Source: Grimontia celer (lineage in GTDB: Bacteria; Pseudomonadota; Gammaproteobacteria; Enterobacterales; Vibrionaceae). Taken from it: 64,000 nt of DNA. The stretch spans positions 744,001 through 808,000 of the forward strand of contig NZ_FIZX01000001.1 of the NCBI RefSeq assembly GCF_900055185.1, written 5' to 3'. The translations under genes and the position numbers were made by a program. This document shows positions 45,235 to 55,704 of this stretch, one piece after another (position 1 is the stretch's first letter; every line of letters starts with the position of its first letter). The notes under the pieces were generated by a model, which made no database searches, was not told the DNA's origin, and saw only the letters and a program-made list of their open reading frames with translations.

Positions 45235-46797
45235 ATGTTTGCATTTAGCCAGCGAGAAAATGAATCAGCCCGACAAAATCCCTCCATATTCAATTCCCGC
45301 CCTCAACGGCGCTTCATTGGCAATGCCTCAAAGGGGTGTCAGTGCCAAAACTGTTCAGCCAAGGAAGAGAGAAGAGAGACATCATCAATTTTGGACAAGC
45401 CGGTCCAGCTGCAAATGTTCAGCTCAGGTGGGTTGAACTCTGATGCCGCAGAGCGGGAAGCCGATACAGTGGCAAATCGCGTGATGAGTAAACCCTCAGG
45501 GCAATGTTCGTCCTGTCAGCAAGAAAGACAGAGTGCGCTGACCTCACTGTCTTCGCCTACCATACCAACCAATCTTAAATCTCTGCTGCACAGCTCCGGA
45601 ACTCCGTTAGCAGCGCCCGTTAGACAAGACATGGAAAGCCGGTTTGGGTATGACTTTTCCGGTGTTCGGGTTCATACCGACGAGCAATCAGCGAATTCAG
45701 CCTCTCAATTGGGAGCAAGGGCGTTTGCTGTCGGTAGCCACATTGTTTTCAATCGCGGTGAATACAAACCAGAAAGCGCCGCAGGCCAAAAGACACTGGC
45801 TCATGAGTTAACCCACGTATTGCAGCAATCGAAAGCGGGTAAATCTACAACACAAATGTTAAGTGAGGCCGATTGTGCTAAAAGCTGCACTAAGAAAGAC
45901 GGCACCAAAACGGCCACAGGTAAATTCAGTATTACCGTATTTGCGGACAAGGAAGGGTCTTTTTTGCTACTGCCAGCTACGCACAAAGTCGGGCATGCGT
46001 GGATTGAGCTTCAGGATGATAAAGGGAATTACTGGAGTTATGGTTTCTGGCCAAAAGAAGGGTATGACGCCAGTGACATGAAAGCTGATGTAGATGGCTG
46101 TGTACACCACCCCGATAAAACAACGCACAACGAGAATAACCCGGCTAAACAAACCTTTGAACTGACTGCTGAGCAGTTCGCAGCGGCGAAGAAATATGCG
46201 GTGGATACTTGCACCAAACGGCCGAAGTACAATTTGTTTGGATTGCAATGTACCGAGTTCGCCAAGCGCGCTCTTACAGCTGCGGGGCAAGGCAGTGCTG
46301 GTGGATTTGGGCTTATTTGGGAAAGCCCAAATGCTTTGGCTTCATGGATTAAAACGCATGCATTGGAAATAGGCTTCAACATCACGGCTGATACTTCGGC
46401 TGATGACAAAGCCGGGCAGGGTAGTGCGGCATTTGAGCTTAAATATCGACATCAGTTTTATTCTTTGCTGGGAACTAAACTCCGCCTTTATGGCGTTGGT
46501 CGGACTGAATTGGGCAGCCCAATAAAACTCGGTTCGGCAGGTGTAGGGATGGAGCTGAATGCGCAGAAGGTCTATTTGCCACAACTGTATGTAGAGGCGG
46601 GTGGTGTATTTGGCGACCTTAACCCTAATCCAGGCGTTGATAACTTTGGCGCAGGTATCACGGCAAGCGCCGGGTTACGCTACAACATTGATGAATTAGC
46701 GTTTGTGGGTGTGGAATACAATCTGGTCAAAGATCTGGTTAACAAAGATCCTGAGCTTCACCGAATGGTGTTCAGTGTGGGATTCAGGTTGTTTTGA
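45235..46797 (+). CDS. DUF4157 (eCIS-core) zincin protein with cysteine-peptidase-like and beta-barrel-like parts
   Basis: 520 residues from ATG 45235, with GAGGT 5 nt upstream; a GTG at 45223 overlaps that site and is less likely. Order: a low-complexity N-terminus with CxCxxC (about 36-40) and CxxC (about 91-94), a DUF4157 domain (about 120-200) with FGYDFSGVRVHTDEQSA, then HELTH (190-194), the zincin HExxH signature in the form HELTH. A middle region has GHAWIEL (about 253-259) and LQCTEFAKRAL with a Cys near 339, resembling NlpC/P60- or DUF4105-like cysteine peptidases. The tail (about 398-520) has alternating hydrophobic strands ending in F, like an outer-membrane beta-barrel. DUF4157 proteins often accompany contractile injection systems; none are adjacent. 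No signal peptide is obvious. Function unknown. Confidence 0.82.
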   Translation: MFAFSQRENESARQNPSIFNSRPQRRFIGNASKGCQCQNCSAKEERRETSSILDKPVQLQMFSSGGLNSDAAEREADTVANRVMSKPSGQCSSCQQERQSALTSLSSPTIPTNLKSLLHSSGTPLAAPVRQDMESRFGYDFSGVRVHTDEQSANSASQLGARAFAVGSHIVFNRGEYKPESAAGQKTLAHELTHVLQQSKAGKSTTQMLSEADCAKSCTKKDGTKTATGKFSITVFADKEGSFLLLPATHKVGHAWIELQDDKGNYWSYGFWPKEGYDASDMKADVDGCVHHPDKTTHNENNPAKQTFELTAEQFAAAKKYAVDTCTKRPKYNLFGLQCTEFAKRALTAAGQGSAGGFGLIWESPNALASWIKTHALEIGFNITADTSADDKAGQGSAAFELKYRHQFYSLLGTKLRLYGVGRTELGSPIKLGSAGVGMELNAQKVYLPQLYVEAGGVFGDLNPNPGVDNFGAGITASAGLRYNIDELAFVGVEYNLVKDLVNKDPELHRMVFSVGFRLF

Positions 46798-46814
46798 CTG
46801 TCACATAGAAAAAG

Positions 46815-46840
46815 AAAGCCGACTCAACAGAATCGGCTTT
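46815..46840. terminator. Terminator between the DUF4157 gene and the chitinase
   Basis: AAAGCCGA (46815-46822) pairs with TCGGCTTT (46833-46840), between convergent genes. Confidence 0.75.
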
Positions 46841-46868
46841 ATCCAGTTCAGTTCGTTAAGTTAGTGGA

Positions 46869-49800
46869 TTAACCACACACTTTGGTCCAGCTACCATCGC
46901 TACCTGGAACAGATGCAGTCCACCAGTTTGCTTGGTAAACAACGCCGTCTTTCACGACTTTGTCACCTGCTGCTGCGTGGCTTGGGTTGCCTGCCCAGTC
47001 AGTCTGAGGGAGATTTGGGTAAACCACGATGCCAGTCGTGTCACAAGTACCTGTGCCACCACCATTGTCGCCGCCACCGTTACCACCGCCAGCAGACAGG
47101 TCTGCCAATGGCAGGTCGCTGTACTCAGATGCGAAAGCGTAATCAACGCCATTGATGTTCACTGTGTAGTTCGCAGGGCCAGAGATTGGCAGGTAGTACA
47201 CAAAGTCCAGTTCATACGTTGCACCAGGAGCCAGAGAGTCCCACGTTGGCAGTGAGAACGCCAGACGGTGCATAGTACCTTCCAGTCCACCAATGTTGTT
47301 CGCTTTGGTGTGGCCAGAAGAAATGACATTCACTTTACCGCCATTCTGACTCTTCGCGTTGTCTGGTGCTGAGGTCGGAATGTCAAACTGGAACTCAGTA
47401 CCACCAGGCAGTTCTACGCCAGTATTGTTGGTGAAAGTGATTTTCGGGTTGATTGGGTAGTTTTGGTCGCCCACTTTGAAGCCACCTACGCTAACCGTAA
47501 TATCAACCGCTTCGGTAGGCATTGCAGTCTCAGACAGTTTCGCACCGTAAGGTGTCGCTGCTGCAAACTTGTCGTAGATTGCTTTGGTCATGGTGTTACC
47601 CATGTGGAACTCACCGTTACCAGTCGCACAAGCATTTTCAGTTGGGTCTACAACGTCAGTACGGTTGCCGTTCGCGTCCAGTTGGTAACATGCGTAGTCA
47701 CCCGCCAGTTCCCAGAACATGATGCCGCCGATACCTTTGTCGATAACGTAATCAGATTTCACCTTGATTGACGCTTCGTCTTCAGTAGACAGGAACACTT
47801 GCTTCTCAGCATTCCACAGCCATGGCGCAACAGCTACTGAGTCGTAGTTGCGCTGGTAAGTACCTTTGAGAACGTCTTGTGGATCGTTCGCTGGGTCCAG
47901 TTTGTAGGCAGATGCGTAGGTACCGAAAATGCCATGCTCAAGGTTCTTCGCATGCCACATTGGGTTAGAACCTGCACCCATTTCGTTACCTTTTGGATCC
48001 GTATCGTGCCACATGTTGTCGATACCGATCGCGCCGTGACCACAGTTGTTCTTCTCACCTTCACCGGTGCCTGGTTGACACTCAGCTTGGTTAGGAAGTG
48101 CAGCTTTACCCCACAGACCGTTTTCACCGCCTGTTACGCCCTGCCAACCACGGGTGTAGTATGGAACACCAATGTTGATACGGCCTGCTGGCATTGAGCC
48201 ACGGAAGTAGTGATATGCCCAGTCAGTGTTCAGGTAACCGATACCGCCATACTGGCTGGTGCCGTATACGTTCCAAGCGGCTAGCTCAGAGTCTTTACCT
48301 GTGTCGAACAGTGCGGCGTTGTGACCAACGTGATCATTCCACGCACCGTGCAGGTCGTAAGTCATGATGTTGACGTAATCGAGGTACTTGGTGACATCGA
48401 AGGTTTCCATACCACGCAGCAGGTAGCCAGAAGATGGCGCTGCGATGGTCAACATGTAGTGGTGACCGTCTTGCTCAGAAGCGATATCGACTTTCTCACG
48501 AAGGACACGCATCAGCTCTTGGTAAGAAGCCCACAGGTATGGACGACGTGGTTCCATGAAGTCTTTATCGTACGGGTTACCTGCGCCTGCCATTGAGGTT
48601 GGGTATTCGTAGTCGATATCCAGACCATCGAACTTGTATTTACGCATCATTTCAACAGCAGAATCTGCAAATTTCTGGATACCTGCATGGTTGATTGAGC
48701 CGTCAGCATTGGTGGTCATGGTGTAGAAACCGCCGTCTGCTACACGGTTACCGTCAAGGCCAAAGTGACCGCCGGTTTCCGCCCAGCCACCGATAGAGAT
48801 CAGTGTTTTAACGTCATGTTTCGCTTTATACGTAGCCAGTGCACCGAAGTGACCTTTAAAGCCCAGCGCTGGATCAACTTCTACGCCTGGCCATTCTTTA
48901 CCTACCGCGGCGTTGGTTGGATCGTTCACATCACCGATGTTGACTTTGCCGTCAGCACCGATGCTTACGAACGCATAGTTGATGTGAGTCAGCTCTTCCC
49001 ATGGAATATCTTTAACAAGGTAAGCGGCTTGCGGGTCATCGCCTGAGCGCCAGCTGGTGAAGTAACCGATGATACGACGAGGGTGGTCGGCACCCATGTC
49101 TTCACGACCTTCTGCGTCGTAGATCGTACAGTAAGGAACGTTAACGCCAGGTGTTTGGAACAGGCCTTCTGGACGACAGTTAGATACTGTTGGTGTGCCC
49201 GCTACAGTAACGGTGACCAGTGCAGAATCAGTTGATGCGCCTTTGTCATCTGTCGCTTTCGCATATACAGAGACGTTGCCTGCTTTGCTTGCCGTCCAAT
49301 CCAGCGTGTATGGAGCTGCGGTTGATGTGCCAACCAATTGGCCTGCCGCGTAGAAATCAACTTTTGCTACAGTGCCGTCAGAGTCTGCTGCATCTGCAGT
49401 CAGTGTAACAACTGCGCCTTGATCAACAGCTTTTGCGGAAACTGCAACAGACACGGTTGGTGCTTCGTTGCCTGGCAGTACGACGCTAGGTTGCACGAAA
49501 ACTTTAACTGGCGCGCTTTGCGTTGCTGCGCCTTTATCGTCTGTCGCGCGAACGAAGATAATGTGTTCACCTTCCGCCGCCGTCCAGTTAAAAGAATATG
49601 GAGAAGAAGTATCTGAACCGATAGATGCGCCGTCAACGAAGAATTCGACGTTAGCGACGGTGCCATCTGAATCTGATGCCGTTGAGTTGATGGTGACAAC
49701 GTCACCTGTGTTGATTACATCAGCTGAGCTTGGCGAGTCCAGAGATACAGTTGGTAAAACGTTATCTGGTAGCGTTACATCGCCAGTGTCACACTGGTCA

Positions 49801-50039
49801 ACCAGCTTCCACTCTTTGAAATCGCCGGATGAAGTCGCAGGGCTGTTACCCTTCGTCCACCAGTTAGCTGTGTAAACCTTGTTGTCGTTTTGAACTGTTG
49901 AGCCGCCGCCATATGCTTTGTCTGCTGACCATTTTTCAATGTTGGTACAGTCAACAGCAGCTTGAGCATTGAAAGAGAACATACACGCTACGGCGATTGC
50001 CGAGAGCGCGAATCCTTTGCTCTTACCTGTCACATCCAT
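46869..50039 (-). CDS. GH18 chitinase with Ig-like and terminal carbohydrate-binding modules
   Basis: 1056 residues. Signal peptide (about 1-27, ending NAQA-A), CBM5/12 chitin-binding domain (about 30-82, VYTANWW), two Ig-like domains (about 95-185 and 193-280, [12 protein letters not shown]), GH18 catalytic domain (about 320-840) with SIGGW at 415-419 and the catalytic D471-x2-D474-x-D476-x-E478 in [10 protein letters not shown], a C-terminal chitinase beta-sandwich (about 870-985), a Gly-rich linker and a second CBM5/12 (about 1010-1056, VYQANWW). E478 is the general acid. It would be secreted and degrade insoluble chitin, as in vibrios. Its ATG has GGGATAT upstream. Monocistronic; the upstream 510 bp hold the promoter. 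Confidence 0.95.
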   Translation of the reverse strand: MDVTGKSKGFALSAIAVACMFSFNAQAAVDCTNIEKWSADKAYGGGSTVQNDNKVYTANWWTKGNSPATSSGDFKEWKLVDQCDTGDVTLPDNVLPTVSLDSPSSADVINTGDVVTINSTASDSDGTVANVEFFVDGASIGSDTSSPYSFNWTAAEGEHIIFVRATDDKGAATQSAPVKVFVQPSVVLPGNEAPTVSVAVSAKAVDQGAVVTLTADAADSDGTVAKVDFYAAGQLVGTSTAAPYTLDWTASKAGNVSVYAKATDDKGASTDSALVTVTVAGTPTVSNCRPEGLFQTPGVNVPYCTIYDAEGREDMGADHPRRIIGYFTSWRSGDDPQAAYLVKDIPWEELTHINYAFVSIGADGKVNIGDVNDPTNAAVGKEWPGVEVDPALGFKGHFGALATYKAKHDVKTLISIGGWAETGGHFGLDGNRVADGGFYTMTTNADGSINHAGIQKFADSAVEMMRKYKFDGLDIDYEYPTSMAGAGNPYDKDFMEPRRPYLWASYQELMRVLREKVDIASEQDGHHYMLTIAAPSSGYLLRGMETFDVTKYLDYVNIMTYDLHGAWNDHVGHNAALFDTGKDSELAAWNVYGTSQYGGIGYLNTDWAYHYFRGSMPAGRINIGVPYYTRGWQGVTGGENGLWGKAALPNQAECQPGTGEGEKNNCGHGAIGIDNMWHDTDPKGNEMGAGSNPMWHAKNLEHGIFGTYASAYKLDPANDPQDVLKGTYQRNYDSVAVAPWLWNAEKQVFLSTEDEASIKVKSDYVIDKGIGGIMFWELAGDYACYQLDANGNRTDVVDPTENACATGNGEFHMGNTMTKAIYDKFAAATPYGAKLSETAMPTEAVDITVSVGGFKVGDQNYPINPKITFTNNTGVELPGGTEFQFDIPTSAPDNAKSQNGGKVNVISSGHTKANNIGGLEGTMHRLAFSLPTWDSLAPGATYELDFVYYLPISGPANYTVNINGVDYAFASEYSDLPLADLSAGGGNGGGDNGGGTGTCDTTGIVVYPNLPQTDWAGNPSHAAAGDKVVKDGVVYQANWWTASVPGSDGSWTKVCG

Positions 50040-50549
50040 TGGATATCCCTCGAAAATAATATGTTATCTATTAATTTGTATGTTGTTAGCGCACTTAAAT
50101 CGCGCAATAAATAAAGTAGAGGAGTTGCAAGGGTGAGACACCCCGGATTTCGTCAGATTTAGATCTCTAATCAGTTCCTGAATTGAAAAGCTTTGCGCTC
50201 TTGGTAACGACTCACAGTTTCAATTGGTAAATTTTCACGTGCTGCATGAAATTTGTGCGATGAATATGTGCTCAACAGCAAAGATGGAATAGCCAATGTC
50301 AGATGATAAATGTCGACAATAAGTGTTTGTATATAGTTACTGAATGGTTTATAGGTATCTTTGCTGTGAATACTGTTAACAATAAATATTTTTCTGCGAG
50401 GTGTACTGCGGAAGAGATGTCGATGACTTTGAGAGTGGACAGGGAAGGATGCGACTCAGTTTGAAGAGTGGTTGAGAGATACAGACCCAGTTAATAAGCG
50501 GGAAAAAAGAAGGCCGCTTAATCTGCGACCTCTTTCAATTGTTGAGTGC
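50040..50549. other. Intergenic region between chitinase and csgI-like gene
   Basis: About 510 bp containing the chitinase promoter and the terminator of the upstream gene. No ORF, repeat or clear operator seen; AT-rich in part. Confidence 0.5.
50503..50530 (-). terminator. Terminator of the csgI-like gene
   Basis: On the minus strand GGTCGC (50530-50525) pairs with GCGGCC (50517-50512), then a T-rich run. It lies 20 bp past the gene stop. Confidence 0.75.
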
Positions 50550-51212
50550 TTAGCGAGCGTTTACAAAGGCTTTGAAGCGCGCTTGTGTTTCGGCATCTGC
50601 TTTCTCAAACCAGTAGTGGAGCTGGTACTCCACTTCATTCAATGCATCTTGCCCGCCAACAACGACTCTTGCTCGTGGGGCTGTATTTGACTGTGCAGCT
50701 GGCTGTGAGACAACTTCTGATGCGGTCAGTTGCAATGATGCTGGTGCATCTGTTTGGTTGAAGTGTTGCATCTCGGAGAGGTAATCGCGACTCAACTGGA
50801 AGCCTGATTTAAGCAGTTTGTTTTGCTCAAATGCGATACGGGATTCGTTGGTATCCAGAATGGCGAATTCAGGATTGTCATTGAATTGTCGAACCTGACG
50901 CTTGTTTTTGTGTTCTGGGAAATCGAAGAAAATTTCGGTATCAGCCGCGTCAAACTTAACGACCAGCACATCCGAGCGGACAAAAGATACGTCTTTGCCT
51001 TCCTCAAAGCTTTCCACATAGCGAAATGCCACCTGTTGGGTGCCATTTTGAAGTACCACTGATTCTTCTTTGCCAAATACAGAAGATTTGTGAGCTTTAC
51101 CGTTGTAGGCAAGTAGCTCAATATTATCGTTCAAATTAAGTTTGACGTCAGCGTGAGCGCCAAAAGAAAGCAAAGCGGTCAACACCGACGCAAAAGCGAA
51201 TTTTCTCTTCAT
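50550..51212 (-). CDS. DUF2057-family protein, CsgI/YccT-like
   Basis: 220 residues from ATG 51212, which has GGGGA 7 nt upstream and matches a signal peptide MKRKFAFASVLTALLSFGAH(ADA). The DUF2057 segments VKLNLNDNIELLAYNGK and FFDFPEHKNKRQVRQFNDNPEF are visible. The E. coli homologue YccT was named CsgI, an inhibitor of curli assembly; vibrios lack classic curli, so the role here may be different. It lies next to rlmI on the same strand, the yccT-rlmI neighbourhood of E. coli. Confidence 0.85.
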   Translation of the reverse strand: MKRKFAFASVLTALLSFGAHADVKLNLNDNIELLAYNGKAHKSSVFGKEESVVLQNGTQQVAFRYVESFEEGKDVSFVRSDVLVVKFDAADTEIFFDFPEHKNKRQVRQFNDNPEFAILDTNESRIAFEQNKLLKSGFQLSRDYLSEMQHFNQTDAPASLQLTASEVVSQPAAQSNTAPRARVVVGGQDALNEVEYQLHYWFEKADAETQARFKAFVNAR

Positions 51213-51279
51213 TGTGTTCCCCAAGAAAGATGTAAAGCGCAGCCCATAAGACATGGTCTTTGAGCTGCTTGTTTTATAG

Positions 51280-52467
51280 TTATTTAACGTGGCACGCGAA
51301 ACCTTTCAGGTAGAAACCTTCTGGGTAACCGCTATCAATTGGGTGGTCGGCCGCTTGCTCAAAGCGCTCGATAAATTGAACGCTGCGATGTGCGTCTAGT
51401 GCTGCATCCGCGATGATCTTCTGGAATAAAGCGTTATCCATTAGACCAGAACAAGAGTAAGTCAGTAACGTTCCACCAGGTTTCAGGATCTGCATAGCCA
51501 GCATGTTGATGTCTTTGTAACCGCGACATGCACCAGTCAATTGTGCTTTAGATTCAGCAAACTTAGGTGGGTCCATGATGACAACGTCAAACAGTTCACC
51601 GGCGTCACGATATTCGCGCAGCAACTTAAATACATCCGCATTTACAAACTGTGCTTTCGACAGGTCATAACCGTTCATTTCGGCATTAGATTTTGCGATA
51701 TCCAGCGCGGGTTGTGAAACGTCCACATTAATGACTTCTGCTGCATCGCCTTTCAGCGAGTAAAGACCAAACCCGCCGGTGTAACAGAAACAGTTCAATA
51801 CACGCTTGCCGTTAACGTATTTAACTGCCGCTTCACGGCTGTCGCGCTGGTCAAGGTAGAAACCGGTTTTGTGGCCACCTGTGATATCGACACTAATTTT
51901 CACACCGTTTTCTTCAATCACAACAGAAGCTGGTGGTAACTCACCGTGCAGAACGCCTGTGCGCTCTTTCAGGCCCTCTTTCTTGCGCACTGATACATCT
52001 GAACGCTCGTAGATACTGCACTCTGGGTACTGTGCGATAAGCGCCTCTACCAGATTGTCTTTTTGCGCTTCCGCGCCAGCACTTAATAGCTGACAAACCA
52101 AGAAGTTCTCATAGCGATCGATAGTGATGCCAGGTAAACCATCAGATTCAGCGGCAATCAGGCGGTAACCTGTCAGGCTATCACGGGCAGCCAAAACATC
52201 GCGCAGACCTTGCGCTTCTTGAAGGCGTTTTTTGAAGAATTCGACGTTGACTTCTTCTTGTTCGAAAGTCCAAACACGGACACGAATTTGGGAATTAGGA
52301 GAAAACGCACCGCGAGCCAACCATTGGCCTTGATGATCATATACATCCACTGTTTGACCGAGGGATGGCTTACCCTCTACGCGTTGAATACCACGGGAGA
52401 ATACCCATGGGTGGCGACGGCGCAGTGACTTTTCACGGCCTTTAACCAGATAAACAGACGGATTCAT
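51280..52467 (-). CDS. rlmI: 23S rRNA m5C1962 methyltransferase
   Basis: 395 residues, one shorter than E. coli RlmI. PUA domain at the N-terminus (about 1-75, [20 protein letters not shown]) followed by a central EEHEE-like region and a Rossmann methyltransferase domain with [20 protein letters not shown] (SAM motif I) and [14 protein letters not shown] (motif IV with DPPKF), and a Cys-containing TYSCSGLM. It transfers a methyl from SAM to C1962 of 23S rRNA. It belongs to the csgI-rlmI-acyP-tusE-yccA block, with a chemotaxis receptor inserted between it and acyP. Confidence 0.96.
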   Translation of the reverse strand: MNPSVYLVKGREKSLRRRHPWVFSRGIQRVEGKPSLGQTVDVYDHQGQWLARGAFSPNSQIRVRVWTFEQEEVNVEFFKKRLQEAQGLRDVLAARDSLTGYRLIAAESDGLPGITIDRYENFLVCQLLSAGAEAQKDNLVEALIAQYPECSIYERSDVSVRKKEGLKERTGVLHGELPPASVVIEENGVKISVDITGGHKTGFYLDQRDSREAAVKYVNGKRVLNCFCYTGGFGLYSLKGDAAEVINVDVSQPALDIAKSNAEMNGYDLSKAQFVNADVFKLLREYRDAGELFDVVIMDPPKFAESKAQLTGACRGYKDINMLAMQILKPGGTLLTYSCSGLMDNALFQKIIADAALDAHRSVQFIERFEQAADHPIDSGYPEGFYLKGFACHVK

Positions 52468-52562
52468 TGGTTTTTCCTAACTTCAAAATATGGGTACCGA
52501 GCTTTGAAAACGCGGTAACCGGTAAAAGGTGGTGTATTGTCAGAGAAGCTTGGCAATAATGC

Positions 52563-52592
52563 AAACGGCCGCACTTTAGGCGGCCGTTTTTT
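52563..52592. terminator. Terminator between rlmI promoter and MCP gene end
   Basis: AAACGGCCGC (52563-52572) pairs with GCGGCCGTTT (52580-52589), followed by T. It ends the MCP transcript (minus strand). Confidence 0.88.
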
Positions 52593-52606
52593 CATCAGAA
52601 CAACCG

Positions 52607-53992
52607 TTATTCAGTGCGAAGGCCTTTCACCAGATCTGTAAGACTGGATGATTGTTTTTGCAGATTAGTGACATCTTGAGATGTTTGCTGAATCATTTCG
52701 CTTACTTGCCAAGCTTGTTGGCGCACACGTTCAACATCTGAAGAGATGGTACCTGCAACGCTGCCTTGTTGGTTGGCGGCAGTTGCGATTTCAGTGCTAC
52801 GGTCGGTAATGCGCTGGCTACGTTCAGAGATGGAGCTGATTTCCAGATCGATGTTCTGCATCAGGCTTTCACTCGCCGCTGCGTTATCAACAGTACCTTG
52901 CATCACGCCACGCAGATGCGCAGTGTTATTCTCAAGATCCTGAATCATCCGTTGAATTTCGACAGTCGTCTGTTGTGTTCGACCTGCCAGAGAGCGCACT
53001 TCATCGGCAACAACAGCAAAGCCACGGCCTTGCTCGCCTGCTCGTGCCGCTTCAATCGCTGCGTTGAGTGCCAGGAGGTTGGTTTGCTCTGAAATCGCAC
53101 TGATAGTCGCAACCATGCTGCCGATTTCATTCGAGTTCTGTTCCAGTGAAGCCACTGCTTGCGAAGCGGCTTCAATTTCGGATGCCAGAGCCTGAATTGC
53201 TTGAAGCGTTTGGGTTACCTGAGTACGGCTTTGTTGAGATGCAACGCCTGCTTCGGAAATTTCGTCTGAGGTTTGCTCTGCATGGGAGGCAACGTCACGG
53301 ATTGAACCCGCCATTTCTTCGGTTGCACTGGCCAATGAGTCGAGATACGTTCGCTGCTCGGTTGATAAGCTTTCACTGTCAGCGCTTCGACGACCCAGAT
53401 CTGCAGAAAGTTCTTCCATCAGTTCTGAAGCATTCTTGATTGCTTTAACAAGTTCGTGTTCGCGGTCGGCAACTTTGTCGACAGTAGTTGCAATCACACT
53501 GAATTCGTCGCGAACTGGGAAAAAGTTCATTCGGCTTGTCAGGTCTCCATCCAGCATGCGCTGAAGGGCGTGGTTCATGGTATACATGGCACCGCCAATA
53601 AAGCTCGATACGTAATGCAGTGCCATTAGACCCAGAACAAACAAAGCAAGCATCACGACCCAAGAGGTTGCGCTGATTTGCGCCCAGAAGCCATCTGTGT
53701 AAGCCGGTTCGTAAGCTGCTGGCGCGCCGTAGGCAGATGTTTGCTTGATACCATTTTGCGCAAGAACGCTTGCGGCTTCGTTTGCACTGATGTCGTAGTG
53801 AGACAACACGGCGGTTAATGCTGCACTATGTTTTTCTTGTACCTGTGCAACTTGAGCTTGAGAAGCAGAGTAAAAAATTGAACCCGTTGCGATAGCAAGA
53901 GCAAAAATGAAAACATAAAGTGCGTAGAATTTTTCTTTCAGACTGAGTTTGATCAGGTACTGATCGACCCAGCGGAATGGAGTTTCTTTCAT
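52607..53992 (-). CDS. Methyl-accepting chemotaxis protein
   Basis: 461 residues from ATG 53992, with GGGGGAG about 9 nt upstream; longer frames upstream are not protein-like. A transmembrane helix (about 19-43), a short periplasmic region of about 60 residues ([20 protein letters not shown] … [10 protein letters not shown]), a second helix (about 113-135), then HAMP-like sequence (about 140-190) and a coiled-coil MCP signalling domain with the hairpin tip [32 protein letters not shown]. The short periplasmic part is small for a ligand-binding domain. It does not carry the C-terminal NWETF pentapeptide. It interrupts the rlmI-acyP synteny. Confidence 0.93.
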   Translation of the reverse strand: MKETPFRWVDQYLIKLSLKEKFYALYVFIFALAIATGSIFYSASQAQVAQVQEKHSAALTAVLSHYDISANEAASVLAQNGIKQTSAYGAPAAYEPAYTDGFWAQISATSWVVMLALFVLGLMALHYVSSFIGGAMYTMNHALQRMLDGDLTSRMNFFPVRDEFSVIATTVDKVADREHELVKAIKNASELMEELSADLGRRSADSESLSTEQRTYLDSLASATEEMAGSIRDVASHAEQTSDEISEAGVASQQSRTQVTQTLQAIQALASEIEAASQAVASLEQNSNEIGSMVATISAISEQTNLLALNAAIEAARAGEQGRGFAVVADEVRSLAGRTQQTTVEIQRMIQDLENNTAHLRGVMQGTVDNAAASESLMQNIDLEISSISERSQRITDRSTEIATAANQQGSVAGTISSDVERVRQQAWQVSEMIQQTSQDVTNLQKQSSSLTDLVKGLRTE

Positions 53993-54090
53993 GATGTGAG
54001 CTCCCCCAATAAATGTGAGCACGTGCATATATACCGTATGGCATATTACACCGTTACATATGCACAACACTAATACAGGAATGGTGATAA

Positions 54091-54363
54091 ATGTCACAAA
54101 TATGCGTCAAGGCAACCGTCTCTGGTCGAGTTCAGGGAGTTGGGTTCAGGTTTCACACGGCTCACGAAGGCTTGAAGCTGTCACTGAGCGGTTATGCGAG
54201 AAACGAAACCGACGGTACTGTGACTGTTTTAATGTGTGGTGACGAGAAGAATGTTGAGGCTTTGTTAACTTGGCTGGACAAAGGACCACCGACAGCGAAC
54301 GTCACGAAATTGACCCATGAGCATGTTGATTGGCAGGCGATTGATGGCTTCTCTATTCAATAG
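54091..54363 (+). CDS. acyP: Acylphosphatase
   Basis: 90 residues. The active-site segment [12 protein letters not shown], with the catalytic Arg (about position 22) and the phosphate-binding loop, and the Asn of [10 protein letters not shown] are intact. It hydrolyses acyl phosphates such as 1,3-bisphosphoglycerate and carbamoyl phosphate in the cytoplasm. It runs opposite to the chemotaxis receptor and is convergent with tusE, with a strong terminator between (54380-54405). Its ribosome-binding site is not obvious. Confidence 0.96.
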   Translation: MSQICVKATVSGRVQGVGFRFHTAHEGLKLSLSGYARNETDGTVTVLMCGDEKNVEALLTWLDKGPPTANVTKLTHEHVDWQAIDGFSIQ

Positions 54364-54379
54364 CAGAAACTGGAAACGG

Positions 54380-54405
54380 AAAAAGGAGCCAAAGGCTCCT
54401 TTTTT
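54380..54405. terminator. Bidirectional terminator between acyP and tusE
   Basis: AAAAGGAGCC pairs with GGCTCCTTTT with a 3-nt loop, flanked by A and T runs; it overlaps the end of tusE. Confidence 0.92.
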
Positions 54406-54733
54406 AAATGCATTTTACTGGCTTTGGCAAACCCGCTAGCTTGGTCGCTTGCTTTGCTGGACCTTTAGGGAACAACTTATACAAGTAACGGCTGTTACCT
54501 TTTTCCGGACCATACTTTTGCTCCATCGACTTCACTAGGAGGCGAATGGCAGGGGAGGTGTTGAACTCTTTATAAAAGTCCTGCACGAAGTAGACCACTT
54601 CCCAATGCGCCTCAGTCAACTCAATGTTTTCCTGTTCAGCCAGCATCGGAACCAACTCTTCATGCCAATCAGCAAAGTTTTTCAGGTAACCCTGAGCATC
54701 GGTCTCGATTTGCTTACCGTTTAATTCCAACAT
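54404..54733 (-). CDS. tusE: TusE sulfur-relay protein (DsrC-like)
   Basis: 109 residues from ATG 54733, the length of E. coli TusE, with GAGG 6 nt upstream; the longer frame is not supported. It accepts persulfide sulfur from TusBCD and passes it to MnmA for 2-thiouridine in tRNA. The C-terminal Cys of KPVKCI is the persulfide carrier, and segments [20 protein letters not shown] and [20 protein letters not shown] match the family. Other tus genes are not in the window. It ends in the acyP terminator. Confidence 0.96.
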   Translation of the reverse strand: MLELNGKQIETDAQGYLKNFADWHEELVPMLAEQENIELTEAHWEVVYFVQDFYKEFNTSPAIRLLVKSMEQKYGPEKGNSRYLYKLFPKGPAKQATKLAGLPKPVKCI

Positions 54734-54782
54734 GGATAACCTCGTATTTCGAACGCGCAAAGGATAATACCTAAACAGAAAC

Positions 54783-54808
54783 AAAAAAAGCTCCCGAAGG
54801 AGCTTTTT
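54783..54808 (-). terminator. Terminator of yccA
   Basis: AAAAAGCTCC pairs with GGAGCTTTTT around a CGAA loop, just past the yccA stop at 54826. Confidence 0.9.
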
Positions 54809-54825
54809 CAAATCAACATGTTCGA

Positions 54826-55491
54826 TTAATCGTCGCCACCGAAAATGCCAAGCAGTTGCAGCAGGCTCAGGAACAGGTTGTAGATAGACACGTACAGGCT
54901 GATTGTCGCGGAGATGTAGTTAGTCTCGCCACCGCGGACGATAGACTGAGTGGTCAACAAGATAACACCTGTTGAGAACAGCACGAAGATACCGCTGATC
55001 GCGACAGACAGCATTGGCATTTGCAGGAAGATGTTTGCAATCATACCCACTACCAGCACGACGAAACCAGCCAGCAGCATGCCGTTCAGGAACGAAAGGT
55101 CACGCTTGGTAGTTAGTGCGTAAGCTGAACACGCCATAAAGGTTAGAGCTGTGCCACCCAGTGCCGGAGCAATTGCCCAGCCCATACCAGCGCCTACATA
55201 CATGTTTAGAATAGGGCCGAGGGTATAACCGGTGAAACCGGTGAACAAGAAGGTAAACACCAGGCCCATTGAGTTGTTCTTGTTCTTTTCAGTCAAGAAC
55301 AGCAGACCGTAGAAACCAACCAGGGTGATAATGATACCCGGGTAAGGTAGGTTAGCAGCCATTGATACGCCAGCTACGACAGCCGCCCATACCAGAGTCA
55401 GTGACAACAGAAAGTAGGTGTTACGCAGTACTTTGTTTGTCGCCAATACACTCTCTTGTGTTTGACTGGCTGAAACAAAACGTTCGTTCAT
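54826..55491 (-). CDS. yccA: Bax inhibitor-1/YccA-family membrane protein, FtsH modulator
   Basis: 221 residues with seven hydrophobic segments. The N-terminal 25 residues are cytoplasmic and polar, consistent with YccA, whose N-terminus is pulled into FtsH. Family segments: [60 protein letters not shown]. In E. coli YccA binds FtsH/HflKC and can modulate degradation of SecY. The adjacent acyP and tusE give the E. coli-like block order. An AGGTTT lies before the ATG at 55491 but is weak. Confidence 0.95.
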   Translation of the reverse strand: MNERFVSASQTQESVLATNKVLRNTYFLLSLTLVWAAVVAGVSMAANLPYPGIIITLVGFYGLLFLTEKNKNNSMGLVFTFLFTGFTGYTLGPILNMYVGAGMGWAIAPALGGTALTFMACSAYALTTKRDLSFLNGMLLAGFVVLVVGMIANIFLQMPMLSVAISGIFVLFSTGVILLTTQSIVRGGETNYISATISLYVSIYNLFLSLLQLLGIFGGDD

Positions 55492-55662
55492 AGGTTTCTC
55501 CCAATGGGGTACATATTTTGTTTATTACGACATTAATGGCGTCTTCGGCTTAATTTTTCAAGTCGCAATTGTCGCACAAGTGATAATAATGCGGCTTAGC
55601 CTCTGAAAATACTAATATATCGTGCCACACGGTCGTAATTGAGTTTGTAAATGGATGTTAAT

Positions 55663-55697
55663 AAGCCGCTACACTCAGTAAGTGTAGCGGCTTTTTA
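55663..55697. terminator. Terminator between yccA and the aap operon
   Basis: AAGCCGCTACAC (55663-55674) pairs with GTGTAGCGGCTT (55682-55693), then a T run on the plus strand; on the minus strand the T run is weaker. Confidence 0.7.
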
Positions 55698-55704
55698 TTA
55701 ACAA

